Assembly: GCA_028673005.1 (NCBI GenBank)
Contig: CM054116.1
Coordinates: 25,707,840-25,771,839 of the forward strand
Origin: Tanypteryx hageni
Lineage: Eukaryota; Arthropoda; Insecta; Odonata; Petaluridae
Direction: 5' to 3'
Length of the DNA stretch: 64,000 nucleotides
A program made the translations under genes and the position numbers. Shown here one piece after another: positions 11,580-23,817 of this stretch; the stretch's first letter is position 1, and every line of letters starts with the position of its first letter. A model generated the notes under the pieces. It was not told the DNA's origin. It did no database searches and saw nothing but the letters and a program-made list of their open reading frames with translations.

Positions 11580-12345
11580 CCCCTGTGTTTCCCCTCACAC
11601 CCTCTTTACCCGCCTCCTCTTCCCCTTAACGTATTTTGACTCAAAACCTTTCACAAGCCTTCTCCTCCCACACATCACGCCCCCTTCTCCCCCCGCCCTC
11701 TCTCTCCCCCTCCCTTCCTCGCGAAATAGTCCCCTTCCCCGCAAAATACTCTCCTCCTTTTCCCCTTCTCCCATTCATTCTCCTCTTCCTCTCCTACACC
11801 ACTCCCTTCACCGCACGCTCACCTCTGATCAAATTCTCCTTCGTCTTCCTCCTTCATTCCATTCTGTCTTCTCTACCTCTTTCTCGATTCCCTCTTTTCC
11901 TCCTCCTTCTCTCAGTATCTCTATATCCTCTTTCTCCCACATGTCTCTCATTTTCCTTTAATTCATTTAGATGTCTCGCTTTCGTTCGATCTTCCAATCT
12001 CTCTTATTCCCCCATCATCCTCCTTTCTCTCTCTATCTCCTCCATACTCCCTCTCTATTTATTCCATTCTTACTCTCTTTCTCACTGTTCTCCATTCGCT
12101 CTCTCTATCTTCTCTATTATACCTCTATTTCCTCCATTTTCCCTCTTTATCTCCTCCATTCTCTCTATCTCCTCCATTTTCTCTATCTCCTCCATTCTCA
12201 CTCTATTTCCTCCTTTCTCACTCTATTACCTCCATTCTCACTCTCTATCTCCTCCATTCTCTCTATCTACTCCATTCTCACTCTATTTCCTCCATTCTTC
12301 CTCTCTCTTCCATTCTCCCTCCCTATCCTTCCCTTTTCGTCTCCT
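11580..12345 (+). repeat. long polypyrimidine tract with degenerate minisatellite
   Basis: About 760 bp of C/T-rich sequence. From about 12005 it becomes a degenerate tandem array built on CTCCATTCTC and CTCTATCTCCTCC motifs. It opens frames of up to 261 codons made of Ser, Leu, Pro and Phe, which is composition rather than coding. Confidence 0.85.
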
Positions 12346-13920
12346 TTGTAGCTCACTCCGATCTTTGCTTTGTCCGCCCTCCATCTCCGCACCGCGTTCT
12401 CTAATTTTAAGGGGGCGTTAACGCTAAACTCCTTTGCATCTGTAATCAATTCTCCTTTCCAATAAAGCCCAAGTTAAATACGTTCTTATTTCAAACTCCG
12501 TTTCTATCGCCTTCCCTAAATCAATTTTCTTCTAGCAAATGTTGGCGGGCCCCAAGTTCAAACAAAGCGTTTATATTATTATTTCTTGCTTTCGTTTAAC
12601 ATTTTGGCGACGTTTCTTATTCTAACAATAATTAGTTATTGGATTTATTTATGGAATGATGTTAAAAGTCCTTAGTGATACGAATGACTCGCAGTATATT
12701 GCAAAGTAATACAGGTGTGACGCTAGAGATAATAAAAAAAATTAAATGATATAATCGTAATCTTTTGTGATGAGGCCCGCACCGAGTATGTTTGAATTTC
12801 GAGTTCAGGATACTTTTACTACACCTTCATAGATGGAAATAAAAATACGCCATGCCAGTTTCTGCCGTCTCCTATAAATTATTGCCAGGGCGGCGAGTAC
12901 TATTTGCGCTGCCATGACTGTGATTTGCGTTGTGTGATTTTGTGGCATGTTATTTGTTTCTGTGTATGCTCACATCATACTTAAATGTATTATATGAAAT
13001 CAGATTATTATGATCATGCGAAACTTTTACTGGGTATCAGCAAATTTGTTTCTGTAATATTTGAATTTTAATCGGATTCAATCAAATTTCAATGCCCCCA
13101 ATATGAAAGTTATGGCCTTAATCAACGATTTAAGGAAGTGTTATTGTTAGATTGGAATTAAAATGGCGTGTGACGGATTTTATTTTCTAGTTAGTTATAA
13201 AAGAAATTGGAAATTTATTTGAGAGAAAACTTTTTCGGATTGTTAGGAAGCTGCTTATACATAATCCTAAGTTTCATTTAAATACATTCTGCTAAAATAT
13301 AAATTATTTATTTAAAATTAACAATTTATTGTGCAGTTTTTTATAACAAGCAACGGAGAGGCTTAATAATTCAACGGCATGCTTTTCTCCAATTTCTTTT
13401 TAAACCAACAAGCGCAAATGCCAAGCATGTCTTTCCATATTTTTATTCTACCTAATCATTAAATTTTTAAACTCTTCTTATAATAATTTTTATATAAACT
13501 GTAATCCACCAGGAAATATACATGTTTCTTCCATACCTCATCCTCAGCTAAAACATTAACTAATGTATACCGATGGCGTGGAATAGCTTCTTTTCGGAAA
13601 AATGCTATCATTTTTTTAGCTGACACCTACGCAGCTCCATTTGAATTTGAGGAGAAAGCCGATCAAAAATTATGCCTCTTTCATTTTACTTACCTTAGTT
13701 AGGCTGATACCTACTTGAGTTTTTGGCGCCTGGAGGCAAATCTTTCAGTGGCACACAGAAAAGACACAGATAGCTCACTGCAATACCACGGACGACAGTG
13801 ATCAACACTCAGCGTGCAGTATGCAGGCCTACTGTGATACTGTGCAGTCGTTCCATAACAGTACGTCGTCAGCACGGAAGGGAAAATGATATGGAATACA
13901 CATTACACAAATACTAGAAT
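12346..13920. other. unassigned, with possible SINE 3' fragment
   Basis: AT-rich and gene-free. At about 12765-12810 the minus strand resembles the segment after box B of the tRNA-like repeat at 27345-27430 ('gcgggcctcat' with a shared upstream block), so it may be a SINE fragment. Nothing else recognised. Confidence 0.35.
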
Positions 13921-14091
13921 ATGTACTTGATCCTTGGTGCGTTTGGAAACCGGGTCTACGCTGCAGCCATGGCTTATGCAGAAATATATCCAGCACGCCG
14001 CCATCCAGCCAAAGATGTGTTTTGTCGGATGGACCAGCGAATGAAGGAGACTGGCAACGTCCTACCATATCTCGGTACCTATTCATTCTAG
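13921..14091 (+). pseudogene. DUF4817-type helix-turn-helix fragment
   Basis: A 56-codon frame, too short for most ORF filters, reads MYLILGAFGNR followed by AAAMAYAEIYPARRHPAKDVF and ends with MKETGNVLP before TAG at 14089. The pattern 'hydrophobic start, Arg/Ala-rich helix, ...YP.RRHP...F.R....R.KETG' is the DUF4817 HTH domain found in arthropod transposon-associated proteins. An in-frame stop lies just upstream of the ATG, and no transposase follows, so it is a domain fragment of a decayed mobile element. The strand is set by the motif; a longer frame on the minus strand (13829-14086) is its shadow. Confidence 0.65.
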
Positions 14092-14192
14092 AGAATTTGT
14101 TCCTTATACATTTTGCTTAGTTTTGAGGTTTTCTACATGTTCCCATTGATAGTGTGCGCCATTTTCCCCACACCATGTATATATACGAGTAC

Positions 14193-14226
<34 letters not shown>
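14193..14226 (+). repeat. (TG)n microsatellite
   Basis: About 16 TG units ending in GCGCGC. Potential Z-DNA-forming alternating purine/pyrimidine tract. Confidence 0.95.
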
Positions 14227-14231
<5 letters not shown>

Positions 14232-14344
14232 CGAGTTGTCGGTGCTTGATACTGCAAGCGCTAAAAAACACCATATACCAAGATCTAAACTCGTAAATAA
14301 ACCAACGCGATCTCCAGGGCAACAGTACTTCAGCCACGTGGAGC

Positions 14345-15056
14345 CTACATGTATAAGATAATAAATTCCATGAGTTATAGTAGTATATTTATAATTTTTC
14401 GTGAAATTAAGGCAATTATCCATAATTTCCAAATTCTCTGGCAATCGGCTCGTGTCCAAGTTTTCGTATTTCAAGTTTAGTGACTTAGATCGCACTGCAG
14501 GAGCAATAAGAATAATCATCATTAAGACTATACCCTATACATTAAATTTATGGAAAAATTGGGATATTTACTGTTAAGATTATGGCATAATCATCCATGC
14601 CTTTAGTGCGTATTTGGAAAAATATACCGAGAAATAGGTATGACTCCATTATATTTAACAATAGAAAAGAGTTCAAATTTCACAAAAAACTACGAAACAC
14701 AACATTAACATACTTTTTATGTTTTACCATCACTGCTATCAGGGTTGCTTATCCTATTGTGATCCCTTATAGCCGCGGAGAAAAATTAACCTATTCTCTC
14801 CTTCCTACAGTCGATAACCCAAATTTAATCGTCATGTTTGTGCTTTCAGTAGTACGTGAGAATTGCAATTATACCCTCAATCACAGTGCGTGATGTAATT
14901 AGTGTTTCGGATATAGTAAAATTTTACATATTATCGGAAGAAAATACTGATGATGATGTTTTCATAATATGCATGATATTGAAATTTTGAATAAGTTAAC
15001 TTATATGCTTACGGGAATAAACTTGATGTTAATTCGATTAAAGAAAAATGAAAAAA
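14345..15056. other. unassigned AT-rich sequence
   Basis: A 98-codon frame at 14597-14893 has no recognisable domain and is not called. No repeats identified. Confidence 0.4.
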
Positions 15057-15140
15057 TATATTTCCGTAACTCGAATTTTCTGTAACTCGAATAATTTTTG
15101 ATATCCTTGGGGATTGAAGTTATAGAAGTTCCAATGAATA
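15057..15140 (-). mobile_element. fragment of Tigger-like MITE
   Basis: 'ttccgtaactcgaatttt' and 'gaagttatagaagttcca' match, in order, the right half of the MITE at 10436-10591. The other terminus is not visible. Confidence 0.55.
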
Positions 15141-15224
15141 TATACAAATATTTAAAAACTATCGCAATTGCCCGTCAAATATGACGGGTATGCGTGGATT
15201 AAGTATTAAATTGAATGAACTTCC

Positions 15225-15420
15225 CATTCTTCGTCCTTTTCTCTCTTCTTCTCTTCCATCCTCCCTCCCTCCCATGCTCCCTCCCTCCCATCCTCCCTCA
15301 CTTCCATCCTCCCCCCCTTCCATCCTCCCTCCCTTCCATCCTCCCTCCCTTCCATACTCCCTCCCTCCCATACTCCCTCCTTCCCATCCTCCCTCCCTCT
15401 CCTTTCTCTCTCCTTCTCTG
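15225..15420 (+). repeat. pyrimidine minisatellite, about 16 bp unit
   Basis: Repeats variants of CTTCCATCCTCCCTCC about ten times, with units differing by one or two bases. Strand-asymmetric; C-rich on the + strand. Confidence 0.85.
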
Positions 15421-16200
15421 AAAAAATAGACTAATTCTATACCAGCTAGTAAAATATATTATTTGTGTAAACTAAATCAAAATAAGTACTAATAATGATG
15501 CATAACACTGACAGAAATGAAATTGACAATTATATTTTAAATAATGAGACCAGCGTGCAGCATCAACTCGAATTATCATAAAGTTCCAAGCAAAATAAAT
15601 ATTATAAAAGCGAGGAAGTAGAATCAGGAATTCTTTTAAGGGATTGCTATTAACCATAAACCAAAGAAATGTGACCAATTATTATATTCATACAACTAAC
15701 TTAAAATCTTTATATCAGAGAAATTATGATCGGCCAATTAACTGAATTTCAAATATTGGCAGTTTTAACATATACTTCACGTTATCGATACTATAGACGT
15801 GTCTTTCATGAATCGTGGAAGAGAGGTATTGGGAATCATTTTCCACAGGATTATGTTACACTGACGGCATTCGTTTTAAAATTGCAGTGGAGAAACATAG
15901 CAATGTTCTTGCCTCGGGATCAGATGAAGGATATCCTTGTAGTTAATTTGTAGTAATTCGGACGTAGTCAGATGATTACAGGGTGGCGAATATAAATATA
16001 AGTATATGTATATTTAAAAAAATCTAGTTCTAATTTTAAGTCCCTCAATAGCAGTCCTTTTGCTAACCAAGTAACCCTCTCTATATGGGTAATCATCCCC
16101 TTCTTTAAACTCCACCAACCCCCAGGCATATCACCAATGATTTTGCTAAAGCGACGAGTCCCTAACCTCAGGTTGGAAGCATTCCACTCGCCGGAGTTAT
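15421..16200. other. unassigned sequence
   Basis: No gene or repeat boundary identified. A 75-codon frame at 15726-15953 shows no known motif. Confidence 0.4.
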
Positions 16201-16204
16201 GCAA

Positions 16205-16550
16205 ACACACTGGAGAAGAGGAGCGAAAGGGAGAGAGGACGGGGGAGGAAGGAGAAGAAGGGCAACGAGAAGGGGAAGGCGAAGCAGGAAATGGAGGTTG
16301 AGGGAGGGAAAGAGAGAGAAAGGGAATACATGGAAAAATGAAAGGATAGGAGAGGAAGGCGGAGGTAGAGATAGACCAGGAGGGGGGAGGATAAGTGGAA
16401 GAGACCAAAAAGAGAGTATAAGAGAGGGAGAAAGAGAAGCGGAGATAGGTGGGAGAGAGAGGAGGAAGAGAGGAAGGTTTTCGAGTAAAGGAAATGGGGG
16501 TTTGGCGAAATGGAAGGAAAAGGGGAGGTCGCCTTCGCAGAAGGAATCAC
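16205..16550 (+). repeat. polypurine tract
   Basis: About 345 bp of G/A-rich sequence on the + strand, GGAGAG/GAAAGGG-based, no fixed period. Confidence 0.8.
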
Positions 16551-16635
16551 GCGCAAATAGCCATTTTAATTAAAATGGGACGAGGGAAGGGAAAAAGCGG
16601 CTTCATTTGCAAAAGGGCGTTTCACTGTTGGAGGG

Positions 16636-16662
16636 CTCTCTCTCTCTCTCTCTCTCTACCTC
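16636..16662 (+). repeat. (CT)n microsatellite
   Basis: About 12 CT units just downstream of the polypurine tract, so the strand bias flips within 90 bp. Confidence 0.85.
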
Positions 16663-16699
16663 ACTCTTCTCCACTCTCCGTCTTTGCCCTGGCGGAGCA

Positions 16700-17950
16700 G
16701 AGCGCGTGTAATCCTAGGGAGGTGAGCCGAGACTGAAGGTTCCGCTTCGTTTAGTTAGAGCCTGCTGCGGGTTATGTCGTTACTGCGCTTTCCAAAAATA
16801 GAAATGATTACATTTGGAGGCTGTATTTTTTTACATAGTTCATAGGTTCGTGGTAAAATTTGTGTATTTAGTGACATTTATATTACTGGTATATGTGAAT
16901 TTATAAGTAGATTGGAAGTTAGTGTGCTGCAAGCATAGCGTCAAATGATTGGAAATTAAGGAAGAACATAATACCACAAAAATAAACTACAGGAAATAAG
17001 TCGGTTAGTGGCGGATAAAGGGAGCTTATAAGATAGGCACTAAATATGTTGTTGTGAATTATTTAACAATGCTCTCAAAATTAGGAAAACCCAAGAGAAT
17101 ATATTGTGGACAGTATGGGCTACGACTGCATGTACAGAAATCTAGGAAATTATGACGGATATATTCGAAGATATTAATAACGTGAGACCACGGCACTGCC
17201 TACAGGTTTATCAGTTACCGCCACTAGGAATGAACCAATATAAATTTGGTATCATTAACGTTTTTAAATCAATCAATTTTGATGTTATGGGTAATATTGA
17301 TTGGGTCATATTATATATTATAAGATACAGATCAAAGTTTTTAGGCGTTGTTTACGAGCGAAATGATTGTAGTGGAACTCTTTATGGGCGCGGCTCATCA
17401 GTCTGACTGTCGCGTCTTTCATCTCTTGGACGGCTAAATGGATTTTGGCTAAATTTAGTATGAGATATCCTTATTAAAATTCGTCCTTCAAATATGATAT
17501 TGGTTCGTTTCTGTCAATTTGAACTTTCTCTTCACACAATGCCTTATATAAACTTTTACTCTTATCTTGTTAAAAGTCATCAAAATCCGTCAAGCGTTAG
17601 TCTTTGGCAACAGATAAGGATTATACCGGCATTCGTCTGTTATGTAAACAACGCTTTAGTAGAAGCTAATAAATTTTAAGCAGATTTTTCTTGGTGTATT
17701 CATTTTAAAATATGTCTTTCACCAATTCAATACCTCTAATGCCATGTTGAAAATATTCCCTCCCGACCTACCCTTCGCGCTCCCCAACGGAGTAAATAAG
17801 AAGAAGTCTACATTTTGTTTTAATAACAGAAAACCTGGCATAAATGCTCGCGCTTGATTCATCGATTCAAAATCAGTCAACGCACAAGCCCCAAATCTAT
17901 GAAACAAGCGAAACAGTTTCTGAAATCCATCTTTAGGAAAGGGGAACGTA
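16700..17950. other. unassigned, with repeat-like segment near 17400
   Basis: Around 17400-17490, 'tttcatctcttggacggctaaatgg' style sequence (split here: 'tctcttggacggctaaatgg') resembles the 'self-standing' segments near CTGTC/CCGT microsatellites in other repeats of this window (2300, 60190). Boundaries are unclear. No coding motif in frames at 17152-17406 or 17494-17679. Confidence 0.35.
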
Positions 17951-17954
17951 TTAA
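17951..17954. repeat. TTAA target duplication, left
   Basis: TTAA directly outside the left TIR of the piggyBac-like element; matched by 18839-18842. Confidence 0.8.
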
Positions 17955-18838
17955 CCCTCCGGTACTCGCGCGGGGTATATTTCTACCCCATCCCTCACAT
18001 TTTATGATGGTTTCCCTCCCGTTCATTTTTCACTGTCGCGTCCTTTTCAGTAGCCGGAATGACACATGTGTGGAAGGTTTTTAGGTAAAAATTTCTGGCA
18101 TTGTGTTGACCGTTTTTGAGTAAGAGCGCTTTTTCTTAGACGTCGCACGGCGATCTTAGACGAACATCTGTGATACATATCTCCTTGTATGGAAAATATT
18201 GTTGCTGTTTTGGTGAAATAGTTTTTAATACATCAATTGATAGTTTTTTCATGTTTCTGCTTCTCGCTTAACAAATTTTAACCGATACTTATTATTTATG
18301 AGGTGAGCAAATAAACTTATGCTCATTTCACTTTCTCTCTCCATATGCAATTTTATTGATAGTAAATACTTAAATTTTTATACACTAATTGTCTCACATT
18401 AATTAATTTATACTTTGTGGTTGCGTATGAGATATCATGAGAAAAATAGATGTGTATGAAACATCTGACAAAATGAGGACTCTTGAAAAATAGTAAAATT
18501 GTTACAATTGTACTTTTAGAAACTTTTATGTATTTATTATATATTTATATTAGAAATTAATTGTAATTTAACCATTTTTCACCAAATTCCATTTTGTATT
18601 TGGTTTTCACATGTCAAAAATATATTGACTTAAGTTTTATCGACTTTTATTTTAAAATAATATTATTAAATATTGTTAAAATACTATCTGCTGTTTCTAT
18701 TAAATTAGATATATATTTGTCATTTTTTGTTGACGAATGAATTACATTTGGCATGCATTTTTATTGTAAATCATATGGGATTAAAATCTACCATGCGCGA
18801 GTACTCACGTTCGAGGAACCCGCGCGAGTACTGGAGCG
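17955..18838. mobile_element. non-autonomous piggyBac-like element (884 bp)
   Basis: The left end reads CCCTCCGGTACTCGCGCGGG. The complement of the right end reads CGCTCCAGTACTCGCGCGGG, so 18 of 20 bases match. Both ends sit directly against TTAA, the target site duplicated by piggyBac transposases. The interior is AT-rich with no transposase remnant, so the element would depend on a transposase in trans. A further inverted-looking GCGCGAGTACTC motif lies just inside the right end (about 18795), a likely subterminal repeat. Confidence 0.85.
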
Positions 18839-18842
18839 TTAA
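18839..18842. repeat. TTAA target duplication, right
   Basis: TTAA immediately after the right TIR; pairs with 17951-17954. Confidence 0.8.
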
Positions 18843-18961
18843 ATTAGTCCGTTAGTTTGCGTGGATCGCAGTGGCTCCGCGAGTTGTTTGAATATTTCTG
18901 CGGACCTCGCTCCATCTTAAAGGGAAGTGGCAGAGATGGCAGCATAAGCACGCACTGGAAA

Positions 18962-19090
18962 AGAGAGTGTGATGGGGAGTGGGGGGGAGTGATGGGGGGA
19001 GAGAGAGATGGGGGGGGGAGAGAGAGATGGGGGGGGAGAGGGAGATGGGGGGGGGGAGAGGGAGACACAGGGAGAGAGAGGCAGAGGGGA
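18962..19090 (+). repeat. G-rich purine minisatellite
   Basis: About four copies of a roughly 20 bp unit (AGAGAGAGAT plus a run of 7-10 G). The G-runs could support G-quadruplexes on the + strand. Confidence 0.85.
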
Positions 19091-20060
19091 ATAGCTGTCG
19101 GCGAGACTGAGGAACGCGTGGTGCTCTTAAGGCGGCGTTGTTCTTGAAAGGGACACAAAGAGAGTAAGGCTCGACTTTCGGGCGGCGAAGGAATAAAGGC
19201 CATTTTTTGCGGCATGCTAATTGCGGAAGTGGAAATTCATCCTTTTTTCGGAAGAAACGCTCAATGAATATTTAAAATCGTGATGGTTTCGTTTTTGGTG
19301 ATTTACAAACCTTTGAGGTACCAATAGCAGCGTTAAAGAAGCTTTTAAGGAAAATAGTTGCACAAAAGAACTCCCGAAAAACGTACTTGTTTACTATCAC
19401 TGCGTAACTTAAATACTTAATGTCTTTGCTCTTGTTGACCCTCAATAACGTCTCACTTTGTGTGTGCATCTATTCCTATAACCGTTAGCAAAAATTGTTA
19501 TATATTTTCTTATGTTTATTCTATTTGAATAGAACCAATTACTACATCAGTTTTGGATTAAATCTGCTAGATTTTGAATGCAAAACTATAAAATCACGGA
19601 AAAACATCGCGGTATATTTTTCGAAAACCTAAAAATGTCCTCGGATGAATGCGATATTCTTTAATTCACTGGTAACAGCTTCCTTTGCAACGATGAAATA
19701 CGTGTTCATCGCTAATTCCGTGAGACCTTGGAGTCTCGAAAACAAACTCTCCGTTGAAAATTGTATCAGTGCGAAGCGGAATGGTTTAGAGAAACGCGAT
19801 GGAGTATAAACGAGGTTATGAATACAAACGACTTAATTTGTTTTTCATTGCGCTAATAACTTTAGGATGCGACCATTTTCTTCAGACGTTAGGGAGCTTC
19901 TTTCACAAATTTAAGGCTCTTAAGGGTGCGCGACGGGTTACGGCCAAAATGGATGATAAATTGCGAGAGAGATTTTCAACGCCTTCAGGAGCTCAGGGGA
20001 CTTGAAATAAAACCACGCAAAAACAAAGGGTCGTTCTGGCTGGATAATGGAGTGAAAGCC
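19091..20060. other. unassigned sequence
   Basis: No gene recognised. Short frames (for example 19799-20005) show no motif. Confidence 0.4.
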
Positions 20061-20061
20061 T

Positions 20062-20197
20062 CACTCTTTCTTTCTCTTCTTCTCCACTCCTTAGCCCTCT
20101 TTCTCTACCTCCTCCTTTATTCCGTCTCTCTCCCCTCTCCTCACTCCCTCCTCTTTTATTCCGTCTCCTTCCCCTCCCCTCCCTCCGTCCCTCCTCT
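20062..20197 (+). repeat. polypyrimidine tract
   Basis: C/T-rich with a loose CTCCTTTATTCCGTCTC duplication inside. Confidence 0.75.
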
Positions 20198-20768
20198 AGC
20201 ATCACAGTATATGAATTGGAAAATAGTCATTATTTCTATAGTCAACTGGAGATCCATATGACCTCTTTAATATCTCTTTGTTTATTTCATTTTCGATTTT
20301 GGGAAACATTTATAATAAAATTTACTGAAATATAATTATAAATGAAAAAATTAATTGTACTGCTACAAAATCTGCAGTTTTACATGTACAAGTCGGAGAT
20401 AACACTTCTCATCCTGATGTGGATGAATCAGAAATAATCTTGCTGCTGCTGTACCTATAGTTTCTACATGAATTTTGATGCACAAATATTTGCTTCCGCA
20501 TAAACTTGGTTTATCTTAAACCATCTTGTTAAAACCGTTCCTTTCGTATGTTCGTCAATACATGTTCCAGAGGCAAAAAATATTCCTTTTATTATCCAAG
20601 TGTATGTTCAGTCTACAGACGTTTGAATACTGATTAATATTCTTAAGAAACTATCTACACACTGCTCCTGTATATGATACATATCTTGCTAGACACTGTT
20701 TCATTTCATCATTTTTCTCATGTGATATTTCTATAATAGCTCCATGTTTCTTTATATACATACTTATA
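20198..20768. other. unassigned AT-rich sequence upstream of candidate exon
   Basis: No upstream exon could be recognised here. The last bases (20730-20769) are pyrimidine/AT-rich and end in TTATAG, which fits a 3' splice site. Confidence 0.4.
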
Positions 20769-20769
20769 G

Positions 20770-21150
20770 GTGTATTTCACTGCACTAATTGTACCGCAAA
20801 TTTTAATATTAATATGCTCGTCATATTTGATGGAGAGGTACAGGTTGCGGAGTACTAGAGATAATCAAGTTCAACACTATTTTGCACAAAAGTTCTTCCT
20901 GCATTACGACAGTGATAAAAGGTTAGCCACTTTCTGCCTCTTGGTTTTTTTATTGGAGTTATTGAGAATACTTTTTAGCATTTATCATTCTCCATACATG
21001 GAGATGATGTTCGAGAACCCTATGAACAATAAAAAATACACCTTATTACAATTTCACGCAGAGTGGACGAATTTCTGGATCTGGTCTCTGGGAGTACAAT
21101 TGAGACATAGTTCTGGTATTTACGAGGTTTATCTTGTGGATGAAGAATAA
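20770..21150 (+). CDS. candidate terminal exon, unknown membrane protein
   Basis: A 126-codon frame runs from an acceptor-like TTATAG|G at 20769/20770 to TAA at 21148-21150. There is no ATG at its start (first codon GTG, preceded directly by TAG), so if real it is a last exon in phase 0 and not a complete gene. It encodes two hydrophobic stretches likely to span membranes (near residues 1-20, TALIVPQILILICSSYL, and 52-70, LATFCLLVFLLELLRILF), separated by a charged segment with ERYRLRSTRDNQ. The C-terminal half is Trp/Tyr-rich (FWIWSLG) and ends acidic (VDEE). Amino-acid use is protein-like, unlike the Ser/Pro/Leu frames in the tracts. I recognise no family; the layout of a multi-pass receptor or channel end is only a guess. 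It may equally be a chance frame. Confidence 0.3.
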   Translation: MYFTALIVPQILILICSSYLMERYRLRSTRDNQVQHYFAQKFFLHYDSDKRLATFCLLVFLLELLRILFSIYHSPYMEMMFENPMNNKKYTLLQFHAEWTNFWIWSLGVQLRHSSGIYEVYLVDEE

Positions 21151-23360
21151 ACAGCATGTGGGCGCGAGGCAAACCCCCTTTCAATCAATTCAATAAGGAA
21201 AATACAACAAAAACTTTTCTTAATATATTTTTTCCGAAAAGGTCTTCTGAGTTTCAGATCAGAGACTCGAGCTCATAAGTCCTGTCAGTCATTTGTTGTC
21301 TGATTAGGGAGCAGGTTTCTTTTTATTTCTGGCCGTAGAGAATTGCATGAAAAAGTGTTAAATTTACAGGATTTTCCTTTCTTCCGAGCAATTGATATCG
21401 CGTTCTGTTACAATTGATTTGTGTTCTTTGGTCCTAAGAAACTTTTTGAATGGATTATTACACTTCGTTCTGTATTAATTGTATTTTCGCATACATAGAA
21501 CGCTTTCACAGCATCTTCATATTGTTCTATACGTAATTCCTTTTGGTGCAGGTAAATATACCTTAATTTTGTGAGTTTCATTGTAACATATCTATGCTGT
21601 GACATTGAATTCATGGAGCAATCTGTTTATGGTATTCTGGTCGCAATCAAAATACCTTAACCGCCTTATCTCAGTCTTAGTTCAAAATGGGAACGTAAAT
21701 AAACAAAGCCATGGATCATTATTAACATTTTATGAATCTTACATGTCATGAATCTTATGTTTGTTTTTGATGATTTTAAATGTTGATTAAAGTTACAGAA
21801 TTTGCTTTGGCCAACTTAAATTAGTAGAAAAATACGGTTGAAAATTAAATCAGCATGTTAATTATCAAACAAAAAAAGATAAATTGTATGCTGCAATTCA
21901 AAACCGTATTACTATGAATATTTCTCAGATATTGGAATCTCAAATGAGGAAAAAATGCGAGTTGCCACTATAGTTAACGTTCTCATTGATAAATAGGCAA
22001 AAAATTAGGTGTCTAAACTAATAATTTCTTGGCTAACAAATTTTCTTAGCAATGAAAATGAACTCCATTCACAAAAGTTTAGTATGTCGATTATAACCCG
22101 TTAAAATGCAAATTAAAAATATCCAACACACAATAATTTGACATTGGAGATAAAATAGGTTCCCGGAATAGAAACTGGGACTCTTTTTCGAGATATTCGA
22201 TTTTACTGGGCCATAAAACGTGATCATTTATCTACGCAGGCACAAATTTTTTGCAATTACTAATCCCGACTGCAAGTGGCAAAAAAAGCATTGTGGCCGC
22301 TGGCGGCGCAGACACCCGGGCAGAAACTCGTTTTTTTTTGTGTATGGTATCTTTTTAATAATTTTACGTATAATGTTTTCCACTGTTTTGTTTCTACGCT
22401 CTATTCAGCATAGTTATTCACTTTTGGCCTATATTCACACATCAAATGCAGTTTCTGTGTCTGTTTTTAACGGACCACTGCCTATTACTGTGCGTTTCAT
22501 TGTGGACAATGGGAGGAATCGGAAGCCCTCGAAAAATGGCAGTCGTTATGGGTGCAAAGAAATGAATTAGGTAGGTCTAATGTGAAACACGAAGTACAAA
22601 TTCGTGTAAAACAGAATTACTTTACGTCGGAATTAATTCTATAGCGACGTTTTATGTATTTTCGGTATTTGCTGCAAAATGATGGGAACCATATATTAAA
22701 AATATGAAGGCAATCCTATCAAGGGGAGGTATTCAAAATTTTTCGGATTCAACGAATGTACATGCTCTTTTTGAAGTGTAAATAACGGGAGTGCTCCTCT
22801 GTGCTCGGCGGCGAATTTAGTCCAAGCGCGTGCGTACGCCAACATTTAATTGACACCGCATCTCCATCAGTTGTTAATTGTGTAATGACATTTTATCGGA
22901 AACATGTACGTGCAATACCAGTCTGTCTCTAATTTATAGCATTGCAGCATTATCATTTAGAACCAATCGGCTAAAGCACGAGTAAAAACTGTAAGGATCT
23001 GGAAGAAACATTTTTATTGGAAAATGAGATCCCATTCCGATAATATGGGAACCATATATCGTGAAAATTGCCCTTCGGTGTGAGAAAGAAGCAATAAAAA
23101 TATCGGCTACGCCGCTCGAATTCTCTTGTTGCCAAAGCGGAGCAAAATCCAACTCGTGGAGAAGAAGCGGAAAAGCATGGGAAAGGCACAGTGCTGAGTG
23201 AATAGAGGCGGAACTCAGCCGGACTAATGGAGGACCCGATTGCGATTGAGAGGTGGATTAAAGGGGACGCCGCTTATGAGCGTGAGATGTAAACTACGGC
23301 TCATTAACGCGAGTGTCGAAACTCTCGGGAGGAACGCTTGGTGTTCTTATGTATGTGTAT
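21151..23360. other. unassigned sequence
   Basis: Mostly AT-rich, more GC-balanced after 22800. The 116-codon frame at 22220-22570 has no recognisable domain. No repeats delimited. Confidence 0.4.
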
Positions 23361-23369
23361 ATGTGTGGA

Positions 23370-23710
23370 AGGGAGAGGTGGGGCCGGGGAGAGGTCGGGG
23401 GGGGGGGGGGGTGAAGGCAGTAGAAGAGCGAGAGCGGGGGCAGAGTTGCGGTTAGGGGACGGAGCGAGGTGCGGGGGCGAAGATGGAGGAGCGGGAGGGA
23501 GAAAGCGAGGAGAGGAGCGTGAGAGAAGTAATTGGGAGAATAGCTGCGCGGGACAGGGCGCGGAGGGAAGAGACCTCTTCCGTGCGAGGCGGCGGTGTTG
23601 AGCGAAAGGGAGGCCGAAGTGCTTTCTGGGGGCGAGAGGAGGTCAGGGGTTAGAGGGCACGCGTGGAGAGGGGTGCAGGAGCGGAAGGAGGGGAGCGGCG
23701 AGAACCCTGA
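23370..23710 (+). repeat. polypurine tract with 15-G run
   Basis: G/A-rich on the + strand and includes a homopolymer of about 15 G at 23397-23411. Overlapping frames on both strands are compositional. Confidence 0.85.
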
Positions 23711-23817
23711 GAAAGCGGCAGATGCGGCTGATGGGGGGGCTTTGTTCCCTGGCAACGGTGAAGTCTTCCTCGGCCGCCATCATGATCCGCACGGCCTCCC
23801 ATCGTCTCCATTCCCCT

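Noticed and set aside
11636..12421. Long reading frame of 261 codons
   Set aside because: Lies in a pyrimidine tract. The translation is almost only Ser, Leu, Pro, Phe and Ile, and other frames of the same tract are equally open; stop codons need purines, so this is compositional.
14133..14522. 129-codon minus-strand frame
   Set aside because: Crosses the (TG)n microsatellite, giving a His-Thr run; not a gene.
22220..22570. 116-codon frame with a hydrophobic middle
   Set aside because: Starts with a basic, low-complexity stretch and has no recognisable family or exon boundaries.
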